Positions 42,029-44,808 of a stretch of 44,808 bases of DNA are shown here, piece by piece. The stretch is from Actinomycetota bacterium. GTDB lineage: Bacteria > Actinomycetota > Acidimicrobiia > Acidimicrobiales > JAJPHE01. Each line of letters starts with the position of its first letter. Position 1 is the first letter of the stretch. The notes under the pieces were generated by a model. The model had not been told where the DNA came from. It did no database searches and saw nothing but the letters and a program-made list of their open reading frames with translations. The position numbers and the translations under genes were made by a program. The stretch is taken from contig JAJPHE010000009.1 of the NCBI GenBank assembly GCA_021325435.1, positions 1-44,808 on the forward strand. The letters are read 5' to 3'.

Positions 42029-43113
42029 GCCCTCCGGCCCCGACCCGGCCCGTCAAACGGCGGAGCCGGTGGCGGCGACGGACCTGGCTTGTGCCGGCTG
42101 GCGTCGTCTTGGTGGGAGCGGTGGTAGCGGCCGTGGTGCTTCTCCGAACCAGCGGGGGAGTGCCCCTCGGGGGAAGCCTGCCCCCGCCGTTGCCGCTGTC
42201 GTCCTACCGGATCCAGTACGCCGTCGAGGTCCTGGGCCGTCCGAGCGGCGCCGAGACCCGCACCGAGTCGCGCCCGTTCCTCGGCCGATACGAGTCCCGC
42301 GACGGAAACGGGCGCCTCGTCAGCGGCCTGGTCAGCAACGCCTCGGGCTCCTACGCCTATGTGACCTCGCCCACCGGGCACTGGGTGCCGATCGCCGCCG
42401 GCGCCCACCGGGCCGCCGGAGACCAGCAGGCCGGGTGGGCGCTGCGCGCCGCCTTGCAACGACGGCTCGCCGGCGTGGCGGGGACTGATGTGGTGACGGG
42501 CAGACGATGCACGATCGTCCGCACCGGCAAGCCCCTCGGCTCCCCACTCACCCGACCGACCGATCAGGACCACGCCGACCTCTGCGTCGAGGCCCATGGC
42601 CTCGTGTTGCGCGAGGAGTGGACCTCCGGCGGCCGGCTGGTCCGCACCCGCACGGCGACCGCCTTGACCATCGACCCCCACCTGCCGCCGACGGCGTTCC
42701 TGCCCTCGCCGGTGAGCGGCGCCCTGGCGCCGGGCACCGACGGCACGACCACGGTGCTGCCGGTCACGCCCCAGGAGATGCCGAGCCTCCGGCTGTACCT
42801 GCCCCCACCCCCCGGCTACACCTCGGTCGGCGCTCAGGCGGAGACGACCTTCGGACCGGACGGGCCCACCACCGTGGTGGTCAGCCACTTCGTGGACGGT
42901 CCCGACCTACTCGACCTCGAGCAGGGCGAACTCAGCCAGCCGCCTCCAACCGCCGTTGCCGTCGAGCTCGGCGCCGGCCGTGCGGGTCTCCTGGTGCTCG
43001 ACCCCACCGCCTCCTACGTCGACGTCGACCTCCCCGGCGGCCTCACCGCTCGGGTGGAGGGCACCGACGTCGACCGTCTCATCACCGCCGCCGCCGCCGT
43101 GGAGGAGCGTTGA
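42025..43113 (+). CDS. Membrane-anchored extracytoplasmic protein of unknown function
   Basis: GTG 42025 overlaps the previous stop by 4 bp (GTGA), fixing both start and operon membership. The 362-residue product has a cluster of Arg/Lys then one membrane helix at about 22-44 (TWLVPAGVVLVGAVVAAVVLL). The exported part is beta-rich: SYRIQYAVEVLGRPSGAETR, SNASGSYAYVTSPTGHWVPI, VVTGRRCTIVRTGKPLGSPL, LRLYLPPPPGYTSVGAQAET. It faintly recalls LolA/RseB-type outer-face sensors, but I cannot assign a family. Being coupled to the transporter, it may help the binding protein or signal its load. Confidence 0.7.
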   Translation: MSPPAPTRPVKRRSRWRRRTWLVPAGVVLVGAVVAAVVLLRTSGGVPLGGSLPPPLPLSSYRIQYAVEVLGRPSGAETRTESRPFLGRYESRDGNGRLVSGLVSNASGSYAYVTSPTGHWVPIAAGAHRAAGDQQAGWALRAALQRRLAGVAGTDVVTGRRCTIVRTGKPLGSPLTRPTDQDHADLCVEAHGLVLREEWTSGGRLVRTRTATALTIDPHLPPTAFLPSPVSGALAPGTDGTTTVLPVTPQEMPSLRLYLPPPPGYTSVGAQAETTFGPDGPTTVVVSHFVDGPDLLDLEQGELSQPPPTAVAVELGAGRAGLLVLDPTASYVDVDLPGGLTARVEGTDVDRLITAAAAVEER

Positions 43114-43117
43114 CACG

Positions 43118-43135
43118 CCCCGGCGTTTGCCGGCG
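43118..43135. terminator. Possible bidirectional hairpin between convergent genes
   Basis: CCGGC-GTTT-GCCGG with outer partial pairing fills the 25-bp gap between the stop at 43113 and the convergent stop at 43139. Short stem and no T run, so support is modest. Confidence 0.4.
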
Positions 43136-43138
43136 CCG

Positions 43139-43687
43139 CTACCCCTCCGCTGTCTCCCAGCAGTAGCGGACGACGCCCCGGGGCGCGTGGGGAAACGAGG
43201 ACAGGCGGCGGACCTGGAAGTAGGGGCTGTCCGGCCCGACGGGTTCGTACACCAGCCCGAGCGGCCCCGCCGGCTCGAACCCGAAGCGCCGGTAGTAGGC
43301 CGGGCTTCCCAGCAGCACCGCCGCCGGCCACCCCTGCCTGTCGGCCCGGCTGAGCAGCTCGGTCATGAGGGCGGAGCCCACGCCTTGGTGCTGGTGGGCG
43401 GGGGCGACGGCCAAAGGGGCGATGGCCAGGACGGCGTCGCCACCGACGTCACCTCTCGCCCCGAGGACGTGGCCCACGATCGAGCCATTGCCTTCCGCGA
43501 CCAGCTCGAGATCCTCGATCGCCTTCCCCAGCGACCAGGTCTCGGCCACGATAGCCACCTCGTCGGCAGCATCGTGGTCCGGCCCGGTGAACGCCGCCTC
43601 GACCAGCCGGAGGATGGAGTCGCGGTCGACCGCGGTTGCCGAGCGAACGGCCCACGCCGCCCGGCCCTCTGCGGCCGGTTCTGTCAC
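43139..43687 (-). CDS. GNAT family N-acetyltransferase
   Basis: The start is the GTG at 43687, overlapping the stop of the LLM gene by 4 bp (GTGA). The 182-residue product begins VRSATAVDRDSILRLVEAAF and contains LAIAPLAVAPAHQHQGVGSALMTELLSRADRQGWPAAVLLGSPAYYRRFGFEPA, the YhbS-like GNAT core with the acetyl-CoA loop HQHQGVGSA. The YYRRFGFEPA end matches the predicted small-molecule acetyltransferase subgroup. Translationally coupled to the oxidoreductase gene. Confidence 0.9.
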   Translation of the reverse strand: MTEPAAEGRAAWAVRSATAVDRDSILRLVEAAFTGPDHDAADEVAIVAETWSLGKAIEDLELVAEGNGSIVGHVLGARGDVGGDAVLAIAPLAVAPAHQHQGVGSALMTELLSRADRQGWPAAVLLGSPAYYRRFGFEPAGPLGLVYEPVGPDSPYFQVRRLSSFPHAPRGVVRYCWETAEG

Positions 43688-44511
43688 CTGGTGAACTCGG
43701 GCATGATCTCGCGGGCGAACCGCTCCACCTGGGAGCGTCCCGCCTCGGGCCACCCGCACACGAGGTACCCGTATCCGGCGTCGCGCCACTTGGCGGCGTG
43801 GCGGCGGGCGGTGTCCATGTCGTCCAGGGACAGCGAGCTGGCTCTCATGATCGCCGCCGGATCGCGCCCGGCCTCGGAGGCCAGCTTGTCGAGCCGCTCG
43901 TTGGCCTCCTGCAGGGCGTTCGGCGTTCCCCACGCATGCCACACGTCGGCGAAGCGGGCCACCAGTGGCAGGGTCCGTCGGGGCCCGTTGCCCCCGACCC
44001 AGATCGGCGGGTGAGGCTGCTGTACGGGCAGCGGCCGGAGTCGGGCGTCCTTGAGCGAGACCACCCTTCCCTCGTAGGAGACGGCCTCACCGGTGAACAG
44101 GCGGGTGATGATCTCGAGGGCGTCCTCCAGAAGGTCGAAGCGCACCGACGTCGGCGGGAAGGAGATACCGAGCTCCTGGTGCTCCTTGTCGAACCAGGCC
44201 GCTCCGAGGCTCAGCTCGAGGCGACCGTGCGACGCATGGTCGACGGTCAGGGCCTGGGCCGCCAGCACCGAGGGGTGACGGTAGGTCACCCCGGTGACCA
44301 GGAGCCCGAGCCGGATGCGGGTGGTGGCCCCGGCCAGGGCAGCCAGTGTCGTCATCCCCTCGAACGTCTCACCGGGCCCATCGCCATACATGGGCTGGAG
44401 GTGGTCGAATCCCCAGGCGCCGTCGAAGCCCAGCTCCTCGGCGAACCTCACCCGGCTGACCACCTCGTCCCACGGCATCCGTTGCTGGGCCACATCCAGT
44501 CCGAAGCGCAT
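43684..44511 (-). CDS. Luciferase-like (LLM class) F420-dependent oxidoreductase
   Basis: The 275-residue TIM-barrel protein has the family order: RFGLDVAQQRMPWDEVVSRV, AEELGFDGAWGFDHLQPMYG, RIRLGLLVTGVTYRHPSVLA, LTVDHASHGRLELSLGAAWF and PIWVGGNGPRRTLPLVARFA. The D-H-L region and the GxGW/AAW strand are typical of F420-type rather than FMN-type members, and actinobacteria make F420. It transfers hydride to or from an unknown organic substrate. The ATG at 44511 opens a two-gene operon with the acetyltransferase. Confidence 0.9.
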   Translation of the reverse strand: MRFGLDVAQQRMPWDEVVSRVRFAEELGFDGAWGFDHLQPMYGDGPGETFEGMTTLAALAGATTRIRLGLLVTGVTYRHPSVLAAQALTVDHASHGRLELSLGAAWFDKEHQELGISFPPTSVRFDLLEDALEIITRLFTGEAVSYEGRVVSLKDARLRPLPVQQPHPPIWVGGNGPRRTLPLVARFADVWHAWGTPNALQEANERLDKLASEAGRDPAAIMRASSLSLDDMDTARRHAAKWRDAGYGYLVCGWPEAGRSQVERFAREIMPEFTR

Positions 44512-44630
44512 GGCCGGAATCTAGGTGGCTCGCCCGGGTTCCCAGCCCAGAAACGGTCCGACCGACCCCTGGGCGCGGGCGACGGGCCAGGGCGGTGGCC
44601 CCACCCGACCGGAGGCTCCAACATGGCGGT

Positions 44631-44808
44631 GTGAGCGGCTCGTTCCTGATGGTGACCTGGGCGGGGGGAGGGAACGTCAATCCACTCCTGTGCCTGGCCG
44701 ACCATCTATCGGCTCGGGGCCACCGGGTTGGAGCGCTGGCCGGGGAGGCGCTGACCGAGCGGCTGCAGCGGGCGGGGCTCGACGTGCTGGGACCGGTGTC
44801 GGGCTGGC
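44631..44808 (+). CDS. 5' end of a glycosyltransferase-like gene, cut by the window
   Basis: From GTG 44631 the frame is open to the end and reads SGSFLMVTWAGGGNVNPLLC, LADHLSARGHRVGALAGEAL, TERLQRAGLDVLGPVSGW. The GGGNVNPLLCLADHLSARGHRV segment is the typical N-terminus of UDP-glycosyltransferase/MGT-like (GT1) proteins. An in-frame ATG at 44649 is an alternative start. A GGAGG at 44611-44615 fits a three-codon frame (ATG 44623 to TGA) whose end overlaps this GTG. Confidence 0.7.
   Translation, partial: MSGSFLMVTWAGGGNVNPLLCLADHLSARGHRVGALAGEALTERLQRAGLDVLGPVSGW

Overview
The window is about 70% GC and densely coded on both strands. Several family markers place it in Actinomycetota: a 13E12/DUF222 HNH protein, an orphan GlnR-type regulator beside two type I glutamine synthetases, a mycothiol-type DinB-fold protein, an F420-type luciferase-like oxidoreductase, and many GTG or leaderless starts. 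The mix of deeply fused transporter genes and unusual domain combinations suggests an uncultured soil or water lineage such as Acidimicrobiia, but that placement is inference.

Layout. 1-4.2 kb: the 3' part of a secreted-protein gene with an apparent frameshift, a DUF222/HNH gene preceded by a LexA-type SOS box, a cupredoxin lipoprotein, and a lipoprotein/PKD-domain pair. 4.2-7.9 kb: a histidine kinase with an N-terminal DNA-binding fold, two small alpha-beta-barrel proteins and a secreted repeat protein. 7.9-13.2 kb: an iron-sulfur block, with mrp divergent from a SufR-like regulator followed by an A-type carrier, a shortened xanthine-dehydrogenase-like fusion, RidA and a NAGPA-type protein. 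The mrp/sufR promoters are mirror images around one palindrome. 13.2-16.8 kb: a 1203-residue c-di-GMP signalling protein. 16.9-20.5 kb: a nitrogen divergon, with glnR and glnA2 on the minus strand and glnA on the plus strand, sharing a control region with a GlnR-like array of four pentamers 11 bp apart.

20.7-32.6 kb is an accessory-looking stretch of small enzymes and regulators: SRPBCC/TetR, a HAD remnant, VOC/TetR with a small barrel protein, an HxlR-SCP2 regulator divergent from a drug-efflux MFS, acetyltransferases, ATP-grasp, a frameshifted methyltransferase, DUF1801, and a CBS/flavin-type operon with a DosR-like palindrome upstream. 32.8-34.7 kb holds two consecutive carboxylate-bridged metalloproteins. 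34.9-43.1 kb is the most striking operon: a membrane-anchored substrate-binding protein, a LivH-LivM fused permease, a 1023-residue MFS-LivF-LivG fusion and an anchored protein of unknown role, with 4-bp stop/start overlaps joining the last three. The window ends with a GNAT/LLM pair and the start of a glycosyltransferase-like gene.

Four loci show breaks in reading frame or truncation, so assembly indels must be separated from real decay before those genes are interpreted.
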